A DNA stretch of 64,000 nucleotides from Isoetes taiwanensis (taxonomy: Eukaryota; Streptophyta; Lycopodiopsida; Isoetales; Isoetaceae), in the NCBI GenBank assembly GCA_021234155.1, contig JAJEKV010000011.1, forward strand, positions 18,430,677 to 18,494,676, given 5' to 3'. Within the stretch, counting starts at the first letter, position 1, and the number at the start of each line of letters is the position of its first letter. The position numbers and the translations under genes are program-made. The notes below the pieces were generated by a model. It saw only the letters and a list, made by a program, of their open reading frames with translations, had not been told where the DNA came from and did no database searches. Positions 45,978 to 58,159 of the stretch are shown here, in pieces.

Positions 45978-47560
45978 GAAGTTGCGCCCTTAACTCGTCT
46001 GTGGCTCTGGCCCCGTCCTTCAAAAGCAACGCTCGTGTATCCTAGAGTCTAAGAGTCTACTTGAAGGGCTCTCCTACAACATTCTGGGCTCTATAAGCAA
46101 GCAAGATGGCTTGAGCAGCATTACTGAAGACATATCTATAATCTACAAGTCTATGGACATTAGGACGTGTGGTATGGCATGAAATGAGGGTTTGATTTGC
46201 AAGACCTCCCTGATGTTTGAGGCATACTCTAAGGTCTTAACAAAGTTGGTTTGGGGGAAGTCCAATCTCTACATATGGAGTGACTTGGGCAGCTCTAGAC
46301 TCTAGCCCCTTTCTAGGTATCCTGGCAATAGGGGGTGTCAATGTGGCAGCTATATAAGTCAAACTCTATTAGAAGGACACAGAATTAGGTCAAGGTTTAT
46401 GCCTTTGGCTCGAGCAGAGGTGGTGTACCAACAGTTGGACTTGGGTTGCTATGCTAAGGTCTAGATGACTATAACAAAGGGGTGTTCCTGAGCACTTCTA
46501 CCTAGGAGTAAGGCATCAGCTTCGAGCCGAGATCAATACTTGCGAGCTACTAATGGGGTATGCTTCTATTTACAACAAACCACAGTTTGGGAAAACAATT
46601 CAAGGGTTTGAGCAATTTTGGTCATTTTGAGATGGGGTTTGACATTTCTATCCTAATTTGAGGTCATAATTGGATTCTAGGCTGTCTAACGGTCCTAACG
46701 CAACAAATTTCAGGCGATTTGGAGCTCTGTAGCTCAAGTTATGGAGGTTCAAAATTTGGAGGTTCTCACGCGTTGCGCCCGCACCGATTTTGAGAATGTA
46801 GAAATCTGTCTGGCGCGACGTGTGAGACATGGGTCCTAATTGGGCTAGGGCTTACTCAATTTAAGTGATCTAAGGCTGTAATTCCACTAAACTCATCGAG
46901 TTAGGGAGAATTGACCCCTTACTTGGTCGATTTGGAGCTGTTTTGGGCATTTTTGGGCATGGTCTCTGCGTTCGCCCAGCCCCGATTCCTAAAATCTAGA
47001 AATCGTCTCCGGCGCTGACGTGTGAGACATCGTCTCAATTTTGCTCAAAAGCTCCAATTTGACTAAAACAAAAGCTAGAATTCTATAACTTAACTTAATT
47101 AAGTAACTTTATACAGTTATAATTTACTCTAAAACACGTTGTATTAAACAAATTTTATCATTTACGAAATTAATAAGGTTCCCCTTTGATATGACTGGCT
47201 AAGTGCATATCTTTCTTTATTAGAGTTACTCCCTTGGCGTGTACTGTGCAGGCTGTTGAGTCTTCAAAAAAATGTTGGACCTGCTTCTGCTCTGCTACTT
47301 CTTGACCCTTGGCCTCCCCCTCTCGTTCTGCCCTCTCCTCTTCTTGTTTCCTTCGGCCTCCTTGGCCTCTGGCTGTTTCGCCTTGTCGAGGAAGTCGAAC
47401 GTTTCTGCTTTTGGCGTCGCCATGTCGATCGGAGTCTTGGTGTCTATCGAGATGCTGTCTCTATCTAGCTTAAGGGTCTTGGTTCTAAGTCTAAGGCTTG
47501 GCAATTAATATTATCCAACATTATTAAAGCTTAAATCTAATTAAGGATTATAATTCAAAC
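45978..47560. other. Interior of element C, no gene recognised
   Basis: It contains degenerate copies of a GGCGCGACGTGTGAGAC motif (about 46810-46830 and 47010-47035), which also makes up the tandem repeat at 47819. Confidence 0.35.
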
Positions 47561-47567
47561 ACAAACG

Positions 47568-47665
47568 ATGCCCGCCCTCAGTGGTTGGCACGGGGGGGTT
47601 TGGGGGGGTTCAACCCTGTGGGTGGGAGGTTCAATTCCCGCTACTGTGGGAATTCTTTTAAGATG
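47568..47665 (+). repeat. Possible tRNA-derived SINE head
   Basis: CAGTGGTTGGCAC resembles a pol III A box and GGAGGTTCAATTCCCGC about 50 bp later resembles a B box. No tail or target duplication identified. Confidence 0.35.
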
Positions 47666-47818
47666 AGGTTTAAATAGATTTGGAAGCTAATCTAGCTAAT
47701 TCCTAGGCTGAAATTTGAATTACTAAGTTACTTTTCTAAATTTTTTTGACTGACTTTTTAAACTGTTTTCAGATCAATGTCTCACACTTTGCGCCCAGAC
47801 AGGTTTCTACATTTTAGA

Positions 47819-47987
47819 AATCGGTCCTGGCGCGACGTGTGAGACCATCCTATTTGGCTCACTAATTTTTTTACTTTAACTGTTACTAATTCACTTTAAT
47901 AGAATCGGTCCTGGCGCGACGTGTGAGACCATCCTATTTGGCTCACTAATTTTTTTACTTTAACTGTTACTAATTCACTTTAACTAT
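47819..47987. repeat. Two-copy tandem repeat, about 84-bp unit
   Basis: Units start with AATCGGTCCTGGCGCGACG at 47819 and 47903 and run through GGCTCACTAATTTTTTTAC. Confidence 0.75.
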
Positions 47988-48132
47988 TACTAATTCACTT
48001 TAACTGTTACTAGCTTAGCATATACTACAAAAATGAGAAAAAATTTTCCCATTGTTCGAGGTCTGAGAATCCTATCAAGTTAGTACTACTGGGAGCATGG
48101 TCAGTGCTTTGCTCTTGGTCTCCAAGAACATT

Positions 48133-48144
48133 GCTCTGATACCA
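48133..48144 (-). promoter_or_regulatory. tRNA-iMet primer binding site of element C
   Basis: Minus strand TGGTATCAGAGC, one base inside the 5' LTR, is the exact complement of the plant initiator tRNA-Met 3' end. Confidence 0.88.
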
Positions 48145-48145
48145 C

Positions 48146-49829
48146 TGTGACGTCCCCTACTCGTATACGATGCCCGCACCGTATACAAACAGGAGTTCAT
48201 CCCCCATACCAGCTCCACACTGATACAGGGCCCTCCACAATCACTGCACCCGTAACGAGTCCCAGTGGGAAGAGTGAAGGGGTCATTTTACCCCGTCTCC
48301 CTCAGGGCCTACCTAGCTGCGGAAGCGTAAACACACATGTCAGTAGTACATACATCAACATCATATGACCATCACGAAGGATGGTCTCCCACATATCTGC
48401 ATAGACAAAGATCAGCACAACACATAGGAAATCCTACCCAAGGCTCAGACACAGGGATGGACTGACAAGCTTGGGTCTCCGTGAGTTCATTGCGCATTAA
48501 TTCATGGCAATGGATTTGGCCGGCATAAGAACATGGCATTGGGTTGTCCACTCCATCCGCCCCTCCCGTGCACACTTTGCGAGTAGGTTGAAAAGTGTTG
48601 GGACTCGATCAGCCCCTCACGGATGCATAGCCAAAAGGGCTATTCCCGGGTTTCATCTTCCCGCCCGATGATGGGGCAGGAAGGGATCACTCCCCTCCAG
48701 ATCTACATGCCGACTCAAGGTGACTAGAGGGCCACCGCCCAGATTCGACCGGAACCCACCGGAAAGTGTCCACCACTTCACGGGGTGTCGAGTCCATGCC
48801 TCACCCAAGACTCGGTGGTGAGCCATCAGACCTAGTCACAATGATCCCGGTGAGGCCTTACACACACCGAGGGATCGCTCAAGAGTCGAGAACATGAATC
48901 TCCTTCTTAGCGCCCGCCCCTTCACCCACAACTGTGTTTGGTTCTTGTACACAGTCTAATCTATATGGTGCTAGAGAGGCTAATCTAGGAGCATCTACTA
49001 CCAAGCTTTATGTCTCTACCCCCCCTTCCCAATACAAGGAGTTCATAGAGATACATCTTCCATATACATCACGTAAGAACTAAAGAACAAGATCTAATCT
49101 ATATCATAGAGTTAGGTTCTTTAGTTAGAGTCTGCTATCTAGAGATCTAGAAGGCGCTATGGGCAATTTAATAGGCTAAACCTACCGGGTTCGATGACTA
49201 AAAGAGGGTTTAAGCTATTAAATTGCCTAAATACCTTATCCTTGAGTTCCTCCTCCCCGACCGAAGTTCGACCATCCCGGCCTGAAATGCTCGAACCAAG
49301 GGAAACTAATGGTGCAATTCTCAGCAGAAGTTCTGGGATGCGGTTTTGGCTCTTGAGGCAGCCAAAAACAGAGCTCTAAAACCCTAAAAACGAAAATGGG
49401 CAAGTTAGGGTTCTCCCACTTAAATAGACAAGGGGTGGCTAGGGTTTCCCATTATCCCCTTTGGCATGTGGGATAATTGGGAATGGGCCCACTTGCCTTT
49501 AATGGCTAGGTGGCAAAATGTGCCCACATGGAAATGTGTGCCCACATTAATGTGTACATTGGAAAATGTGCACATTAATTGCACACTTGGGTATGGCCCA
49601 CTTGGCATCAAGTGGCCACATGGAAATGTGTGCCCACATTAATGTGTGTACATTGGAAAATGTGCACATTAATACTAATGCACATTCTTAGCAAGTTGCC
49701 CCCTAGGGGCTACCCACTTGGCTGGTTACGCCGTCGCATTAACGCCGGCCGGAGTGGGCGGTACGCTGCGGACGAGGCAAAGACAAAGATACGCCCCGGG
49801 ACCGTGATAATCGCGGCCGGAACGCCACA
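48146..49829 (-). repeat. 5' LTR of element C (1684 bp)
   Basis: Matches 27285-28956. Differences cluster at CTG/CAG positions of the other copy. Confidence 0.9.
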
Positions 49830-49834
49830 AGTCG

Positions 49835-52700
49835 TAGGAGGTTCAAAGATTCGAAAAGTGATCAACACGTTGATTCGGATTGCAAGGAGCCGTAAGGGTC
49901 AAGCAAAGCAGCCCACGTACCGGTCCCGATCAAGAGTCATTTCTCCCCAAGGATCAAAGATATTCGGGTAGGATGACAGAGGCGCACTTCGCAGTGGAGC
50001 CCGAACTTGATAGATATTCGAGCGGCCCCGAATCGGGGTCGGAGAGAGAGGGTTCAGCATTGTCGACCGGAAAAGGATTTTGCCTCGCTTCCAAGTCCAT
50101 AGTGGCATTGAGGTGACCATCCGTGATGACTAACCGACTGCGGGCCCAAGAATGGATACTCTTGGCCCGGGCGGAGAAAAGGTCTCACACCAACATTTCA
50201 TAATCCCCCCGGATCTTCTCCAGCCTTCCAAACACCAAATTCCAAGGGGAATCCGAGATCACCAATGTTGATGTGAAGAAGAGGCGTGGCCTTGAGGTTC
50301 GCGGATATGGCCATTGGCCAATTTGATGTCATATGGGGCAACGATATAGAGTTGTTTGATGCCCATTTGTTTTGCGGAGTTTATCCGTGATGAGATTGAC
50401 CGCTACCTCCGGCCAATTTGAACATGATTGACTTGTTGATTGCCCACCGTGGCATGTACCGTGGGAGTAGAGGTAGCAAAACAGCCCCAACCAAAACAAA
50501 TGGGAGTGGTAACCGGTCCTTGAGAGCAGGATGAAGTTTCAAAATTGTGGCCAAACTTAAAGGAATTTTGATTTTGGCTAGCTCCTCTTGGAGTTCCAGA
50601 GGCACATGAGAAAAAAAGGATCTGGCTGGATCCAGGTGTGCCGGAGGCGTGGTAATGAAGCGGCAACTTCTTTGAGTAGGTCAACCTCCGCAATGATATT
50701 GGGATATGTCCGAGAGCGTGGAGGTTGAGACGGAAGGTGCTTCTTGTCTTTGTTGAGCTCTAGTGGTGGCATGAACATTAGCCAACGCGGCGGCCTTCGC
50801 AGCCTTTGCATGAGGTTCAAAATGCTTTGGCTTAACTTTAGGCATGACATGCGGCATGAGTTTCTCCAAGTCGTGCAAAGTGAACCTTTTTTCTTCATCA
50901 TGAGGAATGGTATCTACCGCAAAGCAAAAGTTGCGCGGCCATTAGAAATAATGGTTAAGGGACGCGGATCACTGGTTCGGCGCGGAAACCAAACTAACCC
51001 AATTTGATGGCCGAACCGGAGGATTAAGTGCCCAAAAAATTTCTTCCCCGTGCTTGTTGATCCATCCGAGGTTGATTGGCAGGAGCTGGTTGATAGCGTG
51101 ATTGCCGAGGCGCCAGGTGGCTTCCAAGAACAGACGCGGGCCTTGTTTGCCATTAGCAATCCAGAAGTTGGTAAGCCGTGAGGCGGACCGATGTGGTCTC
51201 GATTTGTGCCGTGAAGCCGCACCGAACTTGTGGAAGTTGAGGACACGCCGCGTGGTGGTATGACCCCATTCTTGACAAAGGATAACACCGAAGCCAAGGA
51301 TCAAAAGGAGGACGGTGTTGGGTCCCCGCTTGTTGCCCCGCTGGTCGATAGAGTTGATTGGGTTGTACCGCAAAGATGGTGGTCGGCCGATATTGCATTG
51401 GTGCCGAGGTGTTGTTTGCACTTGATAAACCATCTTGTTAGCGGAAAGGTGTAGGATGAGTGCGAGTGCACTCTTCCGCGGCATGATTGCACATGTTGCA
51501 TCTTTTACAATGAGGCTGGCCATTGGTGGAGTTGCACTCATTCGCCAAGTGGCCTTGATATTTGCGCATATGGCACCGTGATCCGATCGCGGGCCGATTG
51601 GCGGTTGAGGTTGAACAGCCAGCCCGGAGAACCATGACGGGTGGAATGAAAGGGAGCTCCTCAAGAGCCACGCTTTACGGGAGGAAACATTGATCGAAAG
51701 TGGATTGACAAGATCGATAGCCCGCTCCAAAGTCTTCGGCGCAGTATTCGGGCCATGAGTCTGGATAGTGGAGGAAGTCCTTGGAGAAACCCGCACCAAG
51801 ATCCGCTCGCGGTGGGGTACTCCTTGAGTTTGCCGAAAGCGTAATGTGAAGTCGACCGCAAAATCCCCGCACTCTGCGGGCTCTTGTTGAAGGTCATTGA
51901 GTTGCTTGAGATGAAGCCGATCATCATCCGCGGGTCCCATAGTGAGAAAGAAAAGCGGTTCTCATTTCGACCAATCTTGTTTCCAAGTGGCTTTTGTTGG
52001 ACATGAGCCATTAATGAGGGAGCCACGCGAAGGTGGTGGAAAAGATGTGGAATTTCAGCTTGAGGTTGGCGCATGACCATTCAGACAGCCGAGCCTCAAA
52101 TTCTTCCATGTGGGCCCGAAAGCACTTTGGTCTAAGGGTTTGCCTTCGTGGTTGCCAAAGGTGGGATAAGTCAGCCTTAAGGGTCCGAAAGGTAGAGGTG
52201 TAAGTGCTTGGCTGGACGGAACCGGATAGGGATTATATTGAGGTGGAGTTGGAGGGGGTATGGTGCCTGAAAGACCCTCGATGAAGGGGTTGCCGAGGTG
52301 GAGGTACCGGAGGTGCCCCGATCATTGGTTTTGAGGTCCGTAAGATTGTAAAACGTGAAGAGCGGTGGGAAAGGTAGGGAAAGGAAAGTCCCGTGGAGGA
52401 GCAAAAGAGACATGTGGATATCCTTGCCCACCCCGGGAGATGATGGTTGTGAAGGCAGAGGCGCATGGGCCGCACGTAATGATGAATGTAGGCATGTTCG
52501 GGGTATGAAAGTAAGGTTGAGAAGGTGGAGCCCCGATAGGGGTTTTGATAGTGATGAGGTGATCGAGGTCGCGGAGCAATGCTTGCACGCTTTGGGGTGG
52601 GGAATTTGGACAGACATGACACGAGGGGGTGGCGCCGACCGAGCCCCTAGACCTAATGTGGCCTCCCTCAATGTCATAAGCAGATCCATACATGTCACGG
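49835..52700 (-). pseudogene. gag: gag and protease of element A, degraded sequence
   Basis: Collinear with gag of element B. Two knuckles are readable, CHMRKYQGHLANEC (second Cys changed to Arg) and CKRCNMCNHAAEEC near 51590-51480, as is QEWGHTT near 51270. The upstream capsid region shows LHLKQLNDLQQEP near 51900 and FLQGLPP near 51790. The protease tail shows VGNQQVNHVQI near 50420. It is cut off from its pol by element C. Frame breaks are very dense and coincide with CTG/CAG sites of element B. Confidence 0.7.
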
Positions 52701-52833
52701 CAATGCCTTCCCTTCGATGATGGCGCTTCCGCGCAGACGCCGTCGGGAAAGGAGTTCTTTTCCGGGCGCGAAGTTTCGACGCATTATTGGGCATGTAAGA
52801 AAGGAAAATCGAATCGACCCGCAACGGGCATGT

Positions 52834-53425
52834 TGTTTGGGGTCCTGGTTCGAACTCCTCGCAAGATCTCCGTGGAGGACCCTTGATCTACCAGAGAACC
52901 GGGAACTATGTCACGCCGGATTTGCAAGAAAAGAACAAGAAGAAGAAAACGTAACGTAAGAGAACAATGAGAGGAAAAATGATAAGCTTCCTTGATATCA
53001 ATGATGAACATACATGAGCTCTCGCGAATCGAGAGAAGACCAAGAGAGACAAGACTCAAAACTCATCTAAAACTCATGTGCTAGCTCTACTCATATATAT
53101 AGTACAATGGCCTCTCGCCCAATATAGACACCCCCGACCGATCTCGTGCCGACTCGAAGGAGGCCCGATTTGGTGTGAATGTTGGCGGTGCTCTCTTGAA
53201 GTGCCTAGAATCACGCCGGACGACGCTGGCTGCAGAATGTGCCATCACTTGTCCGGAAGCGGCGCCTCTTGTTGACTCCGGACGCAGCTTTGATCGCGGG
53301 GGGTCCGCCGCTGGTCTTCCGCATTGGCTTTGGACGACCGAACGTGCCTCGCCTCAGGATCCTTGGACTTGACTTGGTCCGTCGTATGCATAAATAGTCC
53401 TGTACCAGGAGGCACAGGACTAACA
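52834..53425 (-). repeat. 5' LTR of element A (592 bp)
   Basis: TGTTTGGGGTCC to GACTAACA, followed by ctctc (53426-53430), the duplicate of 8668-8672. Confidence 0.88.
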
Positions 53426-53430
53426 CTCTC

Positions 53431-53582
53431 CTAAAAAGAGTCAACAATCGCCAAGTTCCTTATCGTAAATAGGATAGTTGATTTCTGCAGCCTGGAACTT
53501 TCGGGAATGATAGGCGATCGGGTGCAGCTCATGATCATCCCCCTCTTGCGACAAGATGCTGCCAAGAGCAAAATCTGATGCA
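53431..53582 (-). pseudogene. RNase H fragment of chromovirus E2, continuation from 8672
   Basis: The minus strand reads [20 protein letters not shown], then [16 protein letters not shown], as in E1. Homology ends near 53582, so E2 is 5'-truncated there. Confidence 0.8.
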
Positions 53583-55045
53583 TCATCCATAGTATTGAGA
53601 TCATATATTTGAGGGCGGTAGACACACACCAATCCTTCTTATTGTCATTAAAGATGTAAATAGTTATGTTTCTGGGCTCCATGGCCTCTCAAGGTCCTAG
53701 GAGAGCAATAGACATAAATAAATAAATAAATTTCCAACCATTGAATTTGGGAATATTCCACATCATATGCCTCTTGGTTCATCCTTGTTCTAGACCTAGG
53801 TGCGTAACGGAGCCAAATGCTGATGTGGCTCTATTTTTTAGGGGCCACCAGACCATGGTAATTGCATAGACCTAGTCTTCTGTGTAGGTAATACAGGTAT
53901 AAATACACTAGCTAGATTAGAAACCATGCAACAGACTTAGAAACTTAGAGAAGATGCATCCAAGAGATTTGCACCGCACCATTTTGGATAAGATTTATAT
54001 AGAATTAGCTTCATGCGGTGATTTGAACCCCCTGCCAAAATATGCAGACCAAAGTATAGAACATAAAAGTCCTGTCATTGTTCAACCTTCTAATAAAGCA
54101 AAAAAACAAAACATACCTAAACACAGATTCACACGAAAGGTAACGGAGCGTCTACCTTAACTTCCTTGTTCAAGATGCTCTGAAGCTACACCAGAACCTA
54201 TCTTGACAAGAAATAGGGCACCTAGCAAATCATATAAACATGAATATCTAATGAAATCAGCCTTCGAGGACCTCCAAATCTGACCCTGCATATTATATAA
54301 ATATGAATATCTAATGAAATCGGCCTTCAAGAACCTCCAGTCTGTAATAAAAATCCTACCAAATCGTCTCGACTGCTACTCGTTCCAGTAAATTGGCCTA
54401 CATCTGCCCTTTCTTCTCTGCTTCACTCGCATTTGGCCTTTGCTCCACTCGCATCTTCCCTTTTCTCCCTGCTTCAACTACATCTTCCCGCCCTTTTCTT
54501 TCCTCTTCAGTCGCTTTTGTTAAATCTAATCTAGGAAATCTTATGCTATAAACATTAGGTTAGATTTAGCCTTAGTTTTTACGTCTTTTTGCACAATACA
54601 CCTCAAAAACCATTGAAACCATAGACATATGTTTTCATCAACTAGCAAACCATATCGAATGAATTGAATTTGTTATCTCAAGTATGGGATTATTGAGCAA
54701 GCCATGAGATCTTGGTTATTGTTGCTTCTATAGAAGGAATTTGCAATAGTAAGGGCTGTCTAGCAAGTTTGATACTTAATAGTTGGTTACTTGTAGAATG
54801 GATTTGCTTTTACCTTGAGATGTGAAAATGATATTAACACAATCCATTTCATGTAAAAGTATAATGCATTTCATGTCTCTAGATGCCATGTTACTTTAGC
54901 ACTTGGCTACTTGTAGAATTAATTTGCCTTAAAGTTGAGCTGCTAAAAGGGTGTTAACAAAATCCAATTCACGTCAAAGTATAATGCCTCTCATGTTATG
55001 AGTTATCCATATGAATCGCATTACTATTAGTCCATAATTAAGTTC

Positions 55046-55066
55046 ATAGATAGATAGATAGATAGG

Positions 55067-55105
<39 letters not shown>

Positions 55106-55196
55106 GTAGGTAGGTAGGTAGGTAGATAGGTAGGTAGGTAGGCAGGTAGGTAGGTAGGCAGGCAGGCAGGCAGGCAGGCAGATAGATAGATAGATA
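55046..55196. repeat. Tetranucleotide microsatellite (TAGA / TAGG / CAGG)
   Basis: A compound array whose unit drifts from TAGA to TAGG to GGCA and back to TAGA. Confidence 0.95.
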
Positions 55197-55239
55197 ATCT
55201 TTGACATCCAAGAAGATCAATTAGCCATGGGATCCAAAC

Positions 55240-55297
55240 AACAGAACAGAACAGAATAGAATAGAACAGAACAGAACAGAACAGAACAGAATAGAAT
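55240..55297. repeat. Pentanucleotide microsatellite (ACAGA / ATAGA)
   Basis: About 11 units of AACAG or AATAG. Confidence 0.9.
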
Positions 55298-56109
55298 GTA
55301 TTTTTATCGTCCATGGAGGCCAATTGACCTAGGATCCAAACAAAGAGAGCAACAAGCGTATTACTATCAAGATTGAAAAACCCTCGCCCTGAAAGTTTTT
55401 TGAGGGAAAACCTCAGTAGTAATAAGTACGCTGGTAGACTGTACAATCGTGTATGACAATTCAACACTCCCCAGAGGACACAGCTGAGCCCATGCATCTA
55501 TAACCTCATGAAGGTATGATCCCAACAAGCCTACGGAGGTCGTGTTCAATAGCACATGCAACGGCTAGTCAGGCATAACTAACTAAACACAACATGCCCG
55601 AACATGATCGAATGTTGGGCATGAAAACTCAAAATTTCAAAGAGCTAATAACAAATAGAAGAGTGTCAACAAAAAGAAGTGCATCTTAAGTATTTATAAA
55701 TGAGAGCTTAGATGTAGGACTATATATTAAAACAGTGGATGAACACCGTTCATTATTGTTAGAAACTATGTTTTGAGAACTTTGTAGTCAGGCTCTAGGG
55801 CCTTTTAGAGGACTGAGTAAATAAATAAAGCATGTAAATAAAGTATATAAATAAATTTTTTGAAATAAATATAAAATTGGTTTACAATCGGAGTTCATCT
55901 ATAATATTGGGACCATGAGCCATTGATTACACCATTGGAAACATAGGACAAACTATGGGTCGTACACGGAGCGAAAACACGGAGGAGAGAGAAGCGAGCA
56001 ACAAAGTAGATTGAAACAAAGCAGAGGTTGGAAGATTGTTGGCAATGATTGGAAGTTTGTTAACAGATTGAAGAAGATTGTTGCCATTTTGCCCTGTTCC
56101 CACTACAAG

Positions 56110-57430
56110 GGATCGTCGACGTCCAACGACGCCGCTGGCCGCCGATGAACGCCGGATCGCCGCCGTTGATCGACCACATCGTTGCTCAACGACGGCCAAC
56201 GCCGCTTCGACGCCGCTCAACGACGGCTATCGTGGTCGACGTGGTCGGCCCCGCCAAGGCGGCATGGGCACCGCCGCCAAGCCGGTAACCCTTCACGCCG
56301 CTCAACGACGCTTCACGTAGCCGACGCCCCGCCGCCGCGGCCATGCGTGGAAATGGGCAGCTGTTTAGCCGGGTACCGCGGTCAAGACGCCAGCCGGCCG
56401 CCGTTGAACGACGTTGGACAACGCCGACGCGGTCACGCCCGTCTCGCTGCGGGCATGGTGCCGGTGCCAAGTCGGGTTCGCCGCGGTCAAGACATCGCCA
56501 AATTTTAAACGCCGCTTAACGACGCCACACGAGGAATTTTTTTTTGCCAAATAAAACCCTAACCCTAACCCTAACCCTACATCCACGCGTTATAAGTGGA
56601 TCCATCAAGAGTCGCCGTTATTCTTATTTTTGAGTGTTCTTCCCTATCTTGCTATAATGGTCCCAAGCAGCTTGAAGACCACCTTTCGCCGATATGTTCC
56701 TTCTAGCAAGTAATCCTCCTCCTCCAAGGGAAGACAACTCCAAAGAACCCCCGCTTCTCCCGGCCGAGAACCCTCCCTTCACCATCGTGGCAAAGATGAG
56801 TGAAAAGGAGCTTCGATTGCACTAACATCCGGGCGCTCCATGCGGGGAACGATCGGGTAGAATGGCTCACCGAGCCAAACAAAGAGAAAACGACATTAAT
56901 GGTGCGTATAATGATGCAAATGGTTGCATCAAACCGCCACGCCCCTCGATGGACATAAGTAATGTATAAGCTTTTTTATGAATGGAAACAATAAGTTTTT
57001 TATCTATTTGTGTTGTAGTTGTATAAGTTTATTTTATGAATGGGAACAATCAAGATTTTTATTTATTTGTGTTATTTGTATTGTATGTTGTTTTCGTTAT
57101 GTTAAACAATCACGCTTGGTCGCTTAACGACGTTATGATCATTTGACGCCGTTAAACGACGCCATGATCATCCGACGCGGGCATATGAGGGGGCATCGAC
57201 GGCGCAGTCGATGTGGCATGCCTAGGTGTCGACGACGCCGCCTTTGGCGCCGTTAAACGACGCCGATCATCCGACGCGGGCATTTATGAGGGGCATCGAC
57301 GCCGCGAAGTCGATGTGGCATGCCTAGGTGTCGACGACGCCACTTTTGGCGCCGTTAAACGACGCCACGCAGACGCCGATAAACGACGCCATATATGGCG
57401 GGACCCCGCCGGGTTATTTACTTGTTATTT
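56110..57430. repeat. Left subterminal repeats of element F
   Basis: Many copies of AACGACGCC and CGTTAAACGACGCC in both orientations, including a duplicated unit of about 95 bp (57196-57260 and 57290-57360; GGTGTCGACGACGCC). Likely transposase-binding sites, as in other CACTA elements. Confidence 0.75.
56556..56580 (+). repeat. Short telomere-like run (CCCTAA, four units)
   Basis: ACCCTAACCCTAACCCTAAC inside the subterminal zone. It is the TTAGGG-type repeat rather than the common plant TTTAGGG. Too short to be a telomere; may be a promoter telo-box. Confidence 0.7.
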
Positions 57431-58159
57431 TCACCGCTTGTTTTTTTTTTTTTTTGCTCGCGGGTCTTCATAAGGTAAGATCTCTCGCTTTAATCTTTGT
57501 GTTAGAGTTAAACACCTCCAAATGCTAATAGATTAGAAGATTGAATCTTGAAAGTATGTTAAAAACTTGAGGGATGCATGATCAAGGTAACGGTCGGTTC
57601 CATCCCTAATGGAGAAGACTAAATGTATCGGGTTTATGCACCTCGTAACGTAAGTTTCAATCTTCATAGATTACAAAAGATTTGAAAGGTTGCGGAATAT
57701 AAGGTAATCGGGTCTAACTCCATTTCAAATGGAGAGGACTAGATGTATCGTTCAGCACCCTTCAATCAAATGCTTTCTAAATATCATAAACGCTTGTATG
57801 AATCAATCTTAAGAATAAACATTTGATAAAATCATGAAAAACATGGATATTTATAATTATTATATTATTACATGGTTTTTATTAATATTTTTATTGTTTA
57901 CTAGAAAACAACATGGACTAACGCCGTAAGGAATTTGAACGTAAAGTGAGACGTAAAGCTTTGAGAAAGTTACATGGCTTAATTTTGCGCAAGAATGTTA
58001 CCCCAACAATTGCCACAAATAGTCCAATTAGACCCAAAGTGGACCTAGTCTTCCTAGAGGTCGGGTGGTGTGCATGAAATGAATGTCACCATGTATGTAC
58101 CATAAACATGTTTCAATGATTAGTTAACTTTATATCTTGATGTTACTTTTTTTTTTTTT

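Larger units (their letters stand above)
27285..49829 (-). mobile_element. Element C: very large LTR retrotransposon without recognisable pol
   Basis: LTRs 27285-28956 and 48146-49829 begin TGTGACG and end CGTCACA (CGCCACA in the second). The flanks agctg and agtcg are probably one 5-bp duplication. A tRNA-iMet primer binding site (48133-48144) and a polypurine tract (28957-28970) fix the minus orientation. The interior without element D is about 8.3 kb; I find no RT, RNase H or integrase in it. It therefore looks non-autonomous and would depend on proteins supplied by another element. Confidence 0.88.
8673..53425 (-). mobile_element. Element A: Athila/Tat-like Ty3/gypsy retrotransposon, full length but nested with B and C
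   Basis: It is bounded by LTRs at 8673-9273 and 52834-53425 and by the target-site duplication ctctc. Reading the minus strand: 5' LTR, gag (to 49835), element C insertion, pol (27279-24414), element B insertion, pol end (13308), an antisense ORF region, ORF3, polypurine tract and 3' LTR. Subtracting B, C and their duplications leaves about 11.1 kb, equal to element B. RT has VDYRKLNQATERDHFPLPF and the catalytic box FQDDFS, which resemble Athila elements. Confidence 0.9.
53583..56100. other. AT-rich intergenic DNA with simple repeats
   Basis: No gene recognised. There are two short diverged tandem duplications: 54241-54290 with 54303-54350 (TGAATATCTAATGAAATC), and about 54780-54890 with 54900-55005 (CTTGTAGAAT, AAAGTATAATGC). 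Confidence 0.4.

Noticed and set aside
54974-55497. Overlapping minus-strand ORFs with long Leu/Tyr/Pro/Ser repeats
   Set aside because: Translation of the TAGA/TAGG microsatellite.
56556-56580. Telomere repeat suggesting a chromosome end
   Set aside because: Only four units, embedded in transposon subterminal sequence.
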